From JAICSD01 sp963836665 (lineage in GTDB: Bacteria > Acidobacteriota > Vicinamibacteria > Vicinamibacterales > 2-12-FULL-66-21), in the NCBI GenBank assembly GCA_963836665.1, contig CAWIKL010000001.1, positions 3,844,001-3,908,000 of the forward strand: a stretch of 64,000 bases of DNA, written 5' to 3'. Shown here piece by piece: positions 22,222-32,328 of the stretch. Under the pieces are notes generated by a model. That model saw only the letters and a program-made list of their open reading frames with translations, was not told the DNA's origin and ran no database searches. Position 1 is the first letter of the stretch. Every line of letters begins with the position of its first letter. A program made the translations under genes and the position numbers.

Positions 22222-25200
22222 CTACCAGTTGATCCGGAACACGAGCTGTCCAATGCGCCCGCCCGGATCGTAGGTGTTGTTGATGTCGGCGTAGGCCGTG
22301 GTCACGCGGTAGGTGTCGCCGCTGGCGAACTGCGCGTTGCTCGTCGGGAACACCGCGTTGTAGTCGATCGCGCCGAACACGTTGAGCATATCGATCCCGA
22401 AGTCGAAGCTGGCGCGCCCCGCGAACGGGAAGCGCTTCTTGATGCTCAGATCGAAGCGGCTGAAGATCGGCGCCTTGATCAGCTGCTGGCGCGTGTTGCA
22501 GTCGCCGGCGATGATCGTCGTGCAGCCGGCGTCGCTCGGCGGCGCGATGTACGGCTTGGTCGTATCCGGTCCGCCGCAGGTCGCGGCGTTCGACCCGGTG
22601 CACAGCGGGTGCCCGGTCGGGCTGGTCACGTCGATCGCCCACGCCCTGATCGTGTTCGCGATCAGATCTTGCGGCAGGTTGTAGATGAAGCCGTCGGCCG
22701 GGTTCGTGTAGTACCCTGAACTCCTTCTGCAGGTCGGACAGGGCCATGTTGACCAGCTTCACGTCGCCGATGTCGATCAGGCGGCCCGTCTCGACGCGCC
22801 CGGTCAGGTTCACCTGCCAGTTGCCGACGACGCCGTCGAGCCACTTGTTCATGTTCGAGCCGAAGCGCTCGCCGCGGCCGACGGGAAGCTCGTAGTTCAC
22901 CAGCGCTTTGAACGCATGCGGCGGCGCCGCCTGGGTAGTGTTCGCATTGATCGCCGTCCGCAGCACGGCGCGCGGGCGGAACAGCGTGTCGAGCGTCGAC
23001 CCGAACTGCTCCTGATACGCGTAGTTGGCGCCGAACGCCAGGCCTTTGGTCAGGCGGTGGTTCAGCAGCAGCTGAATGGTGTGATAGCGCTGGTACGCTT
23101 CCGCCGTGCGCAGGTTCGCCGCCGCGACGTCCGGATTCATCACCCAGAAGTTGGCCGGCATCCCGGCCGCGATGCCGTTGGCGCGGAAGGTGGGATTCCC
23201 GAAGAGACCGTTGGTCGCGAACGTGCCTGTCGTGCTCGCGGGAAGGAAGGTGAAGATGTTCGGCGTCAGGAGCGACAACGACGGGATCGTCGCGGTGTTC
23301 GCCCACTGCGTGCCGGTGTAGGCCGCCGGGTTACCTGCGGCCGACGGCGCCTGCCCCGTGTAGCTGGCCAGGAAGATCGGCAGCGGCGACGTGCCCGGAA
23401 TGCCGGTATAGGCGAACGTCGCGCCGCGGCCGGCGGCGACGTTGGCGGCGAGGTTGTGCTGCGCCTTCTTGAACTCGTCGATGAAGTTCGCGCTGCCGCC
23501 GAAGCCGGCGTTGTAGATGTCCTGCTCGTTGTAGTTCACCGTATTCGGGATGCCCTCGGTCCGGTTGCCGATGTAGCGGACCTCCATGGAGGTGTTCTTG
23601 CCGAGCGCGCGCTGGAAGCCGACACTCCACGAATCGGTGTACGACGTCTGGTAGTTCGGATCGAACTCCTGGATGCCGGTCGTGAAATTGATCGGCTGCG
23701 GGAAGGTGGCGCCGGTCGGGATACAGCCGACGTTCTGGCCGGCGGCGCAGGTCGCCGGCGGTCCAAGACGCGACGTCTGGCTGAGGAGAATCGGCCAGCT
23801 GTCGCCCGCCGCCACGAGGTTCCCGTTATTCGTGTTGCGGTTGGCGTTGACGGACAAGCCGGGGCCGTTGCGCAGCGTCGCGAGGTAGTCGCTCGTCCCG
23901 CCCTGGTTGAACGCGCGGCCGTAGCTGGCGCGCACCGTGGCGTAGCCGGGATCGCCGAGGATCTTGCGCAGCCAGCCGCCCTCGACGTTGGGCTGCCAGG
24001 CGACGCCGACCGTCGGCGCGAAGTTGTTCTTGTCCAGGTTGTAGCCGGGCGAGCCGGCGGTGTACTGCTTGTAGGTCGGCGCCGTGCCGGTCAGCGGTAC
24101 GCCCGGCATGCCGAACTGGCAGCCGATCGTCGCCTCCGGCGCGTTGCTCGCCGCGGCGCCCATTCCCGCGCGTCCGCAGAGGTCGTTGACGTCGTTGCGC
24201 GAGTAGATCGAGTCGGACGGATGAATCGGGTACTGCAGCTCGTAGCGCAGGCCGGCGTTGATCGTCAGCGTCGGCTTCAGCCGGTATTGGTCCTGGAGGA
24301 ACATGCCGAGCTCCGGCTGATGGATCAGCTCGAGAGGATCGGCGCGGTAGGCGTAGGTGCCGTCGGGCTGCAGCACCGCGTTGCCGGTGACCTGGCTGAC
24401 GCGGCCGGTGAGAATCGCGTAGAGGTTGCGCGCATTGGTCAGATCGTTGGCGGTTGCGCCCGGGAAGTTCGTCGTGTTGAAGAGGCCCGCCGTCGGGTCG
24501 TTGGTCGTGTCGAAGCCGAGCGACAGCCCCTGGATGATGCTGTGCGACTGCTCGAGGTCGGTGACGTTGGTGTAGACACCGCCGAACGACAGGCTGTGCC
24601 GTCCCTTCAGCCAGCTGACCGTGTCGTGGAAGTTGTAGTTCGAGCCGTTGCGCGACGTCGCGGTCGCCGTGACGTTGAACGGCGTCAGCGCCGTGCCTCC
24701 GGTCGGGAGCGCCGGGAACGCCAGGTTATAACCGCCGAAGTAGCGGTCCGGCGTGATGTTCGCCGAGAAGTAGACCGGCGACCAGATGGCGCCCCATCCG
24801 CCTTCGTTGACCATGTTGTGACTCAGCGTCGAGCGCATCGACGCCGTGCCGGTGTAGCGGAACGAGTACTGCGTGCTGTCGACCGCGAACCCGGGGAAGC
24901 TCGGATAGCCGTTGTTGATGATGTCGGGATCCGAGTTCACCTTCTGGAAGATCTGCGTCACCGTCAGCCGATGGTTGTTGGTCAGGTTGACGTCGAGCCG
25001 GCCGCCGGGCAGGTGCTCGGCGCGGAACAGGTTCGGTTGCCACGTGTAGGCGAGCGTGTTGCGATCGACGTTGGTCTGGATCGCCCCCTGGGTGAGCGTC
25101 GCGGCATCGATCTGCGACAACATCGACGCCACCGTCGGATCTGGAGTGCCGCCGATCACCTGGAAGAGATTCCTCGAGCTCGCGCAGCCGGCCGCTGTGC

Positions 25201-26219
25201 AACCGGTACTGGAAGAGTCCGCCAGCCGCTGCCGGCGACACGTACTGGCGCGTCGTCGAGGACGTGATCGGCAGGCGGAACTCCTCGTAGTTCACGAAGT
25301 AGAACGCCTTGTTGTGGCCGTCGTAGAGGCCGGGAATCACGACCGGCCCGCCGACGCGGAAGCCGAACTGGTTCCAGTTAATCTCGTTCTTGGGCAGGCC
25401 GCGCGACGAGTTGGCCCAGGAGTTCGAGTTGAGTACGGAGTCGCGCAGGTACTCGTAGGCGCTGCCCGTGAAGGTGTTCGATCCCGAGCGCGTCACGAAC
25501 TTGATTTGGACGGCGCCCTGTCCAGAGGAATCAGCCGTCCCGGTCGCCTCCGCGACGCTGACCTGCTCGACGAGATCGTTCTGCGGCCGGATGTCGGGAT
25601 AGAAGCCGTCGGTCGACTTGACGCTCTGATCCTGGATGTTGACGCCGTCGATGACGATGGCAATCGCGCTCTGCGGCAGCCCGAGCGCCGTCGAGTTGCG
25701 CTGCGTGTGCGAGCTGTTGGAGTTGATGCCCGGCAGGAACGTGACGATCTGCATCGCGCTCTTGGTCACCACCGGCAGGCTCTGGATCTGATCAGCGCTG
25801 ATCGTCGACGACACCGTCGTCGACGTCGTGTCGATGAGCTCGCTGCGGGCGACGACGGTGATCGACTCCTCGGCGCCCCCGACTTCCAGCTTCGCCGTCA
25901 CGTTGGCGGTCGCGCCTGGCGTCAGGACGATCTTGTCGACCTTGAAGGTCTTGAACCCGGCCAGCGAGACCGTCGCCTCGTAGGTGCCGGTATCGAGTGC
26001 GGCGACCGCGAAGTTGCCGGTCTCGTTCGAAAAGGTTTCGTTGGTGACGCCGGTGGCCACGTTGCGGATGGTGACCGAGGCCCCCGGAACTACCCCGCCC
26101 GAGGCATCCTGCACGGCGCCGGTCAGCGTGGCTTTGGTATTGGCGCCTTGCGCGAACGCGCTGGCTGTCGGCAGAGCGATCAGGCACACCACGACGACCC
26201 AGCGTAGAGCGAATTTCAT
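22222..26219 (-). CDS. TonB-dependent receptor with carboxypeptidase-regulatory N-domain, two frameshifts in this assembly
   Basis: Repaired length about 1331 residues. Signal peptide MKFALRWVVVVCLIALPTAS; a carboxypeptidase-regulatory-like domain at about 28-115 (TGAVQDASGGVVPGASVTIR; GTYEATVSLAGFKTF); plug domain (LPVVTKSAMQIVTFLPGI; IAIVIDGVNIQDQ); then a long Oar-like beta barrel ending GQLVFRINW with a terminal aromatic. Such receptors import oligosaccharides or other large ligands across the outer membrane. Frame breaks: at 25205-25206 (sense CAGTACCGG for CAGTACGG, restoring FQYGCTAAGCASSRNLFQVI) and at 22714-22716 (plus GTACCC for GTACC, restoring KEFRYYTNPADGFIYN). Both are a C added after GTAC. 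GGGGAGGAG precedes the ATG and a promoter is at 26253-26281. Ligand unknown. Confidence 0.88.
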
Positions 26220-26252
26220 GAGACTCCTCCCCTCGAAGTCCGTCCGAGCAAG

Positions 26253-26281
26253 AATTTACCTGGACTCAGCCGGTATTTCAA
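26253..26281 (-). promoter_or_regulatory. Sigma70-type promoter for the TonB receptor
   Basis: On the minus strand TTGAAA (26281-26276) is followed after 17 bp by TAAATT (26258-26253). This gives an untranslated leader of about 25-30 nt that includes the strong GGGGAGGAG ribosome site. It is one of the few conventional promoters visible here. Confidence 0.5.
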
Positions 26282-26488
26282 ATGTATCCACAAAAAATAT
26301 GGGGTGGATTTTGGGATGAGCTGGCCAGCCGGGGGTGAGCGGCTGCCGGCGCTCGCGTCGGAGCCATCTTGGACGTCGCTCGTCCATTGCCATGGATCGC
26401 GGGCAGTCGCCTCTACGAAACATCCGCAAACGCGCCTGCCCTCCCGAGGTACGGGAGTTGCCCTGCCAACGACGCGGAGGAGGATGTC

Positions 26489-28366
26489 ATGCGTGTACTG
26501 CTCAAGACACTCGTGATCTGTGCGCTCGTCGTTTGTGTGAGCGGCGCCCTACTGGGAGCCGCGCCTGTGTTGCGAGGCGTGGCGACTGACGCCAACGGGG
26601 CTGGGTTGCCAGGCGTTACGGTGAAGCTGACCGAGCACGCTCGCATTGTGGCCTCGGTCGTCACCGATGTCGACGGCCGGTTCACGGTCGAGAACCTCGC
26701 ACCTGGCGATTATGTGTTGACGGCGACACTCGAGGGTTTTTACACGCTGACGCGGGTCGTGCGCGTCATCGACGGAGTCGATCCACAGCCGATCGACGTC
26801 AGGCTGGAAGTCGGCGCCCTCGCTGAAACCGTCACGGTCACAGCCGGAAGTCCGCTCATCCAGACGCAGATGTCCGCGCGTGCCGGCCGCGGGAAAGCCG
26901 AGCCATCGTCGATCATGGTGGTGCCGTCGCGGACGTTCTCGACGGCCACCTACGATCGGATTACGGAGAACGGCTTCAAACGTGCTGCCGACGCGCCGCT
27001 GTCGACATTCTCCATCGACGTCGACACAGCGTCGTACTCGAACGTTCGGCGGTTCCTCACGGCGCGCACGCTGCCTCCGCCCGATGCTGTGCGGATCGAG
27101 GAGCTGATCAACTACTTTCACTTCGACTATCCGGCGGCGGCGGATCGGCGGCCATTCAGCGTGACGACCGAGCTCGATACCTGCCCTTGGGACCGGCGGC
27201 ACATGCTCGCGCTGGTCGGGCTGCAGACCCCCCGCATTCCGCTCGAGAAGACGCCGCCGCGGAACCTCGTCTTCCTGCTCGACGTGTCGGGTTCCATGCA
27301 GCCTGCCGAACGCCTGCCGCTGGTGCAGTCGGCGATGCTGGCGCTCACCGAAACGCTGCGTCCGCAGGACTGGGTAGCGGTCGTCGTTTACGCCGGCGAC
27401 AGCGGCCTCGCGCTGCCGCCGACCTCCGGCAGTCACAAGCGCGACATCGAGCGTGCGATCAAGGAACTGCGGGCGGGCGGATCGACCAACGGCGCCGAGG
27501 GCATCCAGCTCGCCTACGACATCGCGGCGGCGCAGTTCATTCCGGGCGGCATCAACCGGGTGATCCTCGCGACCGACGGCGACTTCAACGTTGGCGTCAC
27601 CAGCCCGGGCGACCTGGTCCGCCTGATCGAAGAGAAGCGCAAGACCGGCGTGTTCCTGTCGGTGCTCGGCGTCGGCGACGACAATTTCAAGGACGCGACG
27701 ATGGAGAAACTGGCCGATGCGGGGAATGGCAACTATGCCTACCTCGACCGCTTTGACGAAGCGCGGCGGCTGCTGGTGAAGGAGGCCAGCGCGACGCTCG
27801 TCACCGTGGCCAAGGACGTCAAGCTGCAGATCGAGTTCAATCCACGGACCGTCGCCGGCTACCGGTTGATCGGCTATGAGGACCGGGTGCTGGAAAACGA
27901 GGACTTCAACGACGATCGCAAAGACGCCGGCGACATGGGCGCCGGGCACACGGTAACCGCGCTCTACGAGATCGTTCCGGCCGGCCGCGCCGCCGATCTG
28001 CCGGCCGCCGACCCGTTGAAGTACCAACAGGGGGCAGCGCGCGACGGCGTGCACGCCGACGAGTTGATGAACATCAAGCTGCGCTACAAGGAGCCGGCGG
28101 AAGACACCAGCACCGCATTCGAAGTGCCGGTGCGGCGAGGGAAGGCGCCGGCCACGGGCAATCTTGGCTTCGCCGCCGCGGTCGCGGAGTTCGGCATGCT
28201 GCTGCGCGACTCGCCCTACAAGGCGAGGGCCTCGTGGCGGCAGGCGGAGATGCTGGCGACCGACAACCGCGGCGAGGATCTTGACGGATACCGCGCCGAG
28301 TTCATCCGTCTCCTCGGCGTCGCCTCGACTCTCGAGCGCCGTCCGTCTGCTACGCTGGGGCGGTGA
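26489..28366 (+). CDS. Exported von Willebrand factor A protein with CarboxypepD-reg and DUF3520 domains
   Basis: 625 residues. Signal peptide MRVLLKTLVICALVVCVSGA; CarboxypepD-regulatory-like domain at about 27-115 (GVATDANGAGLPGVTVKL; VEVGALAETVTVTAGSPL style end shared with the TonB receptor N-domain); a VWF-A-associated N-region (TYDRITENGFKRAADAPLST; IEELINYFHFDYP); VWA domain from about 258 with MIDAS DVSGS at 265-269 and TNGAEG and ATDGDFN metal-site loops; and the C-terminal DUF3520-like region (LKYKEPAEDTS type, GNLGFAAAVAEFGMLLRDS). Probably a periplasmic or surface scaffold binding a divalent cation. GGAGGA precedes the ATG. Its TGA overlaps the GTG start of the DUF763 gene (GTGA). 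Confidence 0.88.
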   Translation: MRVLLKTLVICALVVCVSGALLGAAPVLRGVATDANGAGLPGVTVKLTEHARIVASVVTDVDGRFTVENLAPGDYVLTATLEGFYTLTRVVRVIDGVDPQPIDVRLEVGALAETVTVTAGSPLIQTQMSARAGRGKAEPSSIMVVPSRTFSTATYDRITENGFKRAADAPLSTFSIDVDTASYSNVRRFLTARTLPPPDAVRIEELINYFHFDYPAAADRRPFSVTTELDTCPWDRRHMLALVGLQTPRIPLEKTPPRNLVFLLDVSGSMQPAERLPLVQSAMLALTETLRPQDWVAVVVYAGDSGLALPPTSGSHKRDIERAIKELRAGGSTNGAEGIQLAYDIAAAQFIPGGINRVILATDGDFNVGVTSPGDLVRLIEEKRKTGVFLSVLGVGDDNFKDATMEKLADAGNGNYAYLDRFDEARRLLVKEASATLVTVAKDVKLQIEFNPRTVAGYRLIGYEDRVLENEDFNDDRKDAGDMGAGHTVTALYEIVPAGRAADLPAADPLKYQQGAARDGVHADELMNIKLRYKEPAEDTSTAFEVPVRRGKAPATGNLGFAAAVAEFGMLLRDSPYKARASWRQAEMLATDNRGEDLDGYRAEFIRLLGVASTLERRPSATLGR

Positions 28367-29464
28367 GGACCGGATCGGCCCATCTGCCGCTGCACGGCGG
28401 CCGCGCGCCAGCCTGGCTGTTCTCGCGAATGGTCAGGCTGTCGCGTGAAATCACCGCCAACATCGTCGAGCAATACGGTAGTGACGAGGTGCTGCGGCGC
28501 CTGTCGGATCCGTTCTGGTTCCAGGCGTTCGGCTGCGTCCTCGGCTTCGACTGGCACTCCAGCGGCGTGACGACCACCGTGACCGGCGCGCTGAAGGAAG
28601 GGCTGCGGGGCACGGAAAAAGATCTCGGCATCTTCGTCGGCGGCGGCAAGGGCGCGGTGTCTCGCCGTACGCCTGGTGAGATCGTCGAGTACTGCGACCG
28701 GCTGTCACTCGATCCGACGCCGCTCGTCTACGCCAGCCGCATGTCGGCCAAAGTCGACAGCGCAGCGGTGCAGGATGGCTATCAGCTCTACCATCACGCG
28801 TTCTTCTTCACGCCGGGCGGGGCCTGGTGTGTCGTCCAGCAGGGGATGAACGACGCCAGCGGCATGGCGCGCCGCTATCACTGGCTTGCCTCGCGGTTGC
28901 GCAGCTTCGTCAACGAGCCGCACGCGGCCGTCTGCGCCGAGCGAGAGGCGCCGACGCTGAACCTCGTCGCTTCGGAAAGCGAGGCGGTGCGCGGTGCCTC
29001 CGCGGCGCTCGCCCGCGAGAAGCCGGGCGTCGTCTTGTCGGCGATCAAGGAGCGGCCGCTACTGTCGATGCCGCGACGGCACGCCGTGCTGCTCGCCGAC
29101 GTCAGCCCGCAGTACCTCGACAAAATCCTGCTCAAGACCTACGAACGCGCGCCCGAAGACTTCGAGACGCTGCTCGGACTTGAGGGTGTCGGCGCCAAGA
29201 CGCTGCGCGCCCTCGCGCTGGCGTCGGAAATCATCTATGGGACGCCGGCGAGCACGCGCGATCCCGCACGCTTCTCGTTCGCGCACGGCGGCAAGGACGG
29301 CTTCCCGTATCCAGTGGACCTGGAAACCTACGACCGCACCATTGAAACGCTGCGCGCCGCCGTCAACAAGGCCAACATCGATCGCTCCGAGCGCGTGAAA
29401 GCGCTGAAACGGCTGGTCGAGTACCGGAAAAGGAAAAGTCCGTCAGCCGACCCAGGGCGACTGA
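28363..29464 (+). CDS. DUF763 family protein, frameshifted near the 3' end in this assembly
   Basis: 366 residues after repair. Starts with GTG (MRTGSAHLPLHGGRAPAWLF), the conserved DUF763 opening, followed by GFDWHSSGVTTTVTGALKEG, DLGIFVGGGKGAVSRRTP, YHHAFFFTPGGAWCVVQQGM and a helix-hairpin-helix (LLGLEGVGAKTLRALALAS) suggesting nucleic-acid contact. Function is unknown in the family. Uncorrected, the frame reads 93 residues into the antisense of the next gene. Removing the C after GTAC at 29424-29425 (GAGTACCGG to GAGTACGG) gives VEYGKGKVRQPTQGD and a TGA at 29462-29464, 5 bp before the convergent quinone oxidoreductase stop. It is translationally coupled to the VWA gene. Confidence 0.82.
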
Positions 29465-29468
29465 CGCG

Positions 29469-30455
29469 CTATGTTACGAGGACGAGCTTTCCGATCACGC
29501 GGCCGGCTTCGAGTGCGCGGTGGGCCTCGGCGGCGCGGGCGAGCGGGAAGCTGGCGTGGACGATTGGCCTCACCCTGCCGCTTTCCAACAGCGGCCAGAC
29601 CTCGTGCTCCAGCGCGCGGGCGATTGCCCCTTTTTCGGCCACGCCGCGCGGCCTGAGCGTGGAGCCGGTGATCGTCAGCCGCCGCTGCAGGACCGGACGG
29701 AGATCGAAGGTGGCCTTCGACCCGCCAATCAACCCGATTTGAATCAGCCGCCCGTTCAAGCGCAGGCACTCCAGGTTGCGGGGGAGGTAGTCGCCGCCGA
29801 TGATGTCGAGGACGACGTCGACACCGTCCCCGTGCGTGGCCTCCTTGACAGCGGCGACGAAGTCTTCCGTCGTGTAATTGATCGCCCGCGCCGCGCCGAG
29901 GTCGCGGCAGGCGGCCGTCTTCTCATCGGTGCCGGCTGTGGCCAGCACCATCGCCCCTCGAGCGTGGCTGAGCTGAATCGCGGTCGTGCCGATTCCGCTC
30001 GTGCCGCCGTGCACGAGGACGCGCTCGCCGGTCTTGAGCGCGGCGCGATCGAAGAGGTTGGTCCAGACGGTGAAGAAGGTCTCGGGAATCGCCGCGGCGT
30101 GCTCGAGAGAGAGCGGTGCCGGCACCGGAAGGCATTGCTCAATCGGCGCGACGCGGTACTCCGCGTAACCGCCGCCGCTGACGAGCGCGCACACGCGGCG
30201 GCCGATCGGGCCGTCGGCACCGGCGACGATCTCGCCCGAGACCTCGAGGCCGGGAATGTCCGACGCACCTGGCGGCGGCGGGTACTTGCCGAGCCGCTGC
30301 ATGATGTCCGGGCGGTTGACGCCGGCCGCGGCGACGCGGATCAGCACTTCCCCGGCGCGCGGCGCGGGCACCGGCCGCTCGGCCACGCGCAGCACGTCCG
30401 GTCCTCCGTGAGAAGCGATTTCGATCACGCGCATGGCACTGGGCACAACTGGCAT
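29469..30455 (-). CDS. NAD(P)H:quinone oxidoreductase, PIG3-type medium-chain dehydrogenase
   Basis: 328 residues. GroES-like catalytic domain: GEVLIRVAAAGVNRPDIMQRLGKYPPP and ASDIPGLEVSGEIV; no structural or catalytic zinc cysteines, as in quinone reductases. Rossmann domain with VLVHGGTSGIGTTAIQLSHARG as nucleotide loop and GDYLPRNLECLRLNGRLIQIG. The TIGR02824/PIG3 family reduces quinones or conjugated carbonyls with NADPH. Start at 30455 is preferred because AGAGGGA lies just upstream; an internal ATG at 30434 is the alternative. It follows the 158-residue gene by 9 bp on the same strand, and its 3' end meets the DUF763 gene. Confidence 0.88.
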   Translation of the reverse strand: MPVVPSAMRVIEIASHGGPDVLRVAERPVPAPRAGEVLIRVAAAGVNRPDIMQRLGKYPPPPGASDIPGLEVSGEIVAGADGPIGRRVCALVSGGGYAEYRVAPIEQCLPVPAPLSLEHAAAIPETFFTVWTNLFDRAALKTGERVLVHGGTSGIGTTAIQLSHARGAMVLATAGTDEKTAACRDLGAARAINYTTEDFVAAVKEATHGDGVDVVLDIIGGDYLPRNLECLRLNGRLIQIGLIGGSKATFDLRPVLQRRLTITGSTLRPRGVAEKGAIARALEHEVWPLLESGRVRPIVHASFPLARAAEAHRALEAGRVIGKLVLVT

Positions 30456-30464
30456 GCGGTCCCT

Positions 30465-30941
30465 CTATTGGGAAACAGGATACGCCCGTCGCTGCCGTCC
30501 TGAGCGGGCCATCCGCGGCGGGAGAAGCAGCTCGCCGACCCGTACGCCAAGGAAATCGCCACGCGTGAGATTCGTCCGCAGGTCGATGCGGCGGACGCGC
30601 CGGTTGCCAGGCGGTGGCAGGACGACATGGATGCGTGTCCACGATGCGTCCGTCAGCACGGCGCGCGCGACCAGCTCGTCGTCCACGCTCACGCTGACCA
30701 GCATAGGCGCGTCTTCACCCGGCATCATCAGCGTCGATACCGGGATCTCGAACGCGCCAACGTCGGCCGGCACGAAGAACGACGCATGGCCGTTCGACCA
30801 GCGGTAGCGCGGTTGGCCGGCGGGATGCTCCCACTGGCGTAACCCCGATGTCTGGTCGATCAGCCACGATGGATCGCGCAGATAGGCGAGGACACCGGTG
30901 ACGACCGCGACAGCGACGAACACACGGATCGCGCGCGCCAT
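30465..30941 (-). CDS. Membrane-anchored protein of unknown function (158 aa)
   Basis: One N-terminal membrane helix (residues 4-20, IRVFVAVAVVTGVLAYL) then a soluble, beta-rich domain (GHASFFVPADVGAFEIPVS; MLVSVSVDDELVARAVLTD; TRIHVVLPPPGNRRVRRIDLRTN) ending basic. It resembles small carbohydrate- or lipid-facing domains that sit beside membrane glycosyltransferases, but I do not recognise a family. In the raw sequence it is fused to the polytopic gene upstream because of a spurious base at 31016-31017. Repaired, the upstream gene stops at TGA 30943-30941 and this gene starts at the overlapping ATG (TGATG), indicating translational coupling. The ATG at 30947 is an alternative start. Confidence 0.65.
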   Translation of the reverse strand: MARAIRVFVAVAVVTGVLAYLRDPSWLIDQTSGLRQWEHPAGQPRYRWSNGHASFFVPADVGAFEIPVSTLMMPGEDAPMLVSVSVDDELVARAVLTDASWTRIHVVLPPPGNRRVRRIDLRTNLTRGDFLGVRVGELLLPPRMARSGRQRRAYPVSQ

Positions 30942-32201
30942 CACCATGGCTTGAGGAACGCCGCCTTGTACTGCGCCCAGGTCGTGCCGCTCATCGGCAT
31001 CACGCCGTGCCAGTACCTGCAGCATCTGGAAGATCGAGAGGGCGCAGAGTGCGGTGACGACGAAGATCGCCGCCAGGCGCCGTGCGGGTCGCGTGCTCGC
31101 TCGGGCGAAGACCGCAGCAAGTCCCGGAGCAAACAGCGGGTAGATGTCGACGAATCCGCGGTGCCCGTAGCTCGCGCCGAACTGCCAGTCCCACCAGCTC
31201 GCGATCAGATAGCAATCGGCGAGGAGAACGGCGCCAATCGCCAGCCGCCAGTGGCGCAACGATTCGGGCAGCCACGCCAGCCCGGCGACGCCCGCGAGCA
31301 GCAGCGGCGCCCAGAAAAAGAGACCCTTGGTCGGGCTCACCAGCACCCCCGCGACGTGCGGCGTCGTCCACGTGAACCCGAGGCTGGCGTACGAGCTGAC
31401 GAGGAGATGGCCGGTGGCGCGGAAGTAGATCCACAACTGCGGCAACAGGCAGACCGCGGCAGTAGCCATGGCGGTGGGCGCGAACGGACGGAAGGGTTTC
31501 GCGCGGACCAACGCAGTCACGCCGAGCGCGGCGGCAATGATCACGTTCGTATGGCGCACCAAAACCATCAAACCAACGATGACGCCGACTTCGAGCGCGT
31601 CGGCCGTGCTCGAGGCCCCGTCCCACGCATCGAGCCGATCGAAGAGAGCGGCGCACAGCGCGAACGAGAACGCGTGGCTCCAGGTGCTGTCGAACGTGGC
31701 GTAGTGATACAGGCTCGTGCCAAAGAGCAGCGAGCCGACAGCCGCGTCTGCGACGCCGCCGGTGAAATGCCGGCGCAGCAGGCGGCGAACGAACCACAAG
31801 CCGACAACGACGTAGAACAGCCCGGCGAGCCCTGCCGCGTGCTGGTAGTAGAGCGTGAAGCCGTCCGGCGACAGGTTCGTCCACTGCGTCAGCAGATGCG
31901 CGGCGGTGAAGAACGGCAGCATCATCACCGCTTCGCCGATCGGGTGCGCGTCGACCCAGCGGCGCGTTCCTCGCCACCGGGTGATCGCCGTCCATTCGGG
32001 AAACACGCCGCCGCAGCAGTCGTCGGCGACCGCCTGCAGCGACGGATCGTGATACAGCGCGAATGCCGGCAGGTAGACGTAGTAGGAATAGGCGTCGGAG
32101 CGGATCGGCACACCGGCGCGCCCCGACCCGTAGGCGTAGGTGTAGCCGGCGAGGCAGGCCGCGGCGGCGAGCAGGATCAGGCGCCGGCGGACGGCTGTCA
32201 C
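30941..32201 (-). CDS. Polytopic membrane protein, GT-C glycosyltransferase-like, frameshifted in this assembly
   Basis: 419 residues after repair, GTG start. About nine to eleven membrane helices. The first loop has IRSDAYSYYVYLPAF, similar to the acidic motif in the first external loop of GT-C enzymes, which use lipid-linked sugars; later PTKGLFFWAPLLLAGVAGL and HRGFVDIYPLFAPGLAAVF resemble acidobacterial members of this broad group. The end is recovered by deleting one base at 31016-31017 (plus CAGTACCTGC for CAGTACTGC): MLQYWHGVMPMSGTTWAQYK then AAFLKPW and stop. Without the repair it reads into the next gene. Donor and acceptor are unknown. It heads a minus-strand unit with the 158-residue protein and the PIG3-type gene. 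Confidence 0.72.
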
Positions 32202-32250
32202 CGCAGCCCGGACGGCAGACGCGGCGACGACAGGAGCCGCTCGAACTCCC

Positions 32251-32279
32251 GCCCATGGCGGGCAATCTCGGCCATGGGC
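32251..32279. repeat. Hairpin palindrome in divergent intergenic region
   Basis: GCCCATGGC (32251-32259) and GCCATGGGC (32271-32279) are perfect inverted 9-bp arms 11 nt apart; the first arm also lies in a smaller palindrome CCCGCC-CAT-GGCGGG. It sits in the 127-bp gap between divergent membrane-protein genes, so an operator is possible. No protein is indicated. Confidence 0.4.
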
Positions 32280-32328
32280 CGAATTATTCCTCTAACCCGC
32301 CCGGCGTTCAAATTGCTTGAGGTCAGGC

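Noticed and set aside
22916..25267. 783-codon plus-strand open frame inside the TonB receptor gene
   Set aside because: Antisense composition artefact; the minus-strand barrel is clearly coding.
24726..26219. TonB receptor as two or three separate genes or a pseudogene
   Set aside because: Both breaks are the GTAC-type insertion, and plug and barrel continue perfectly once repaired.
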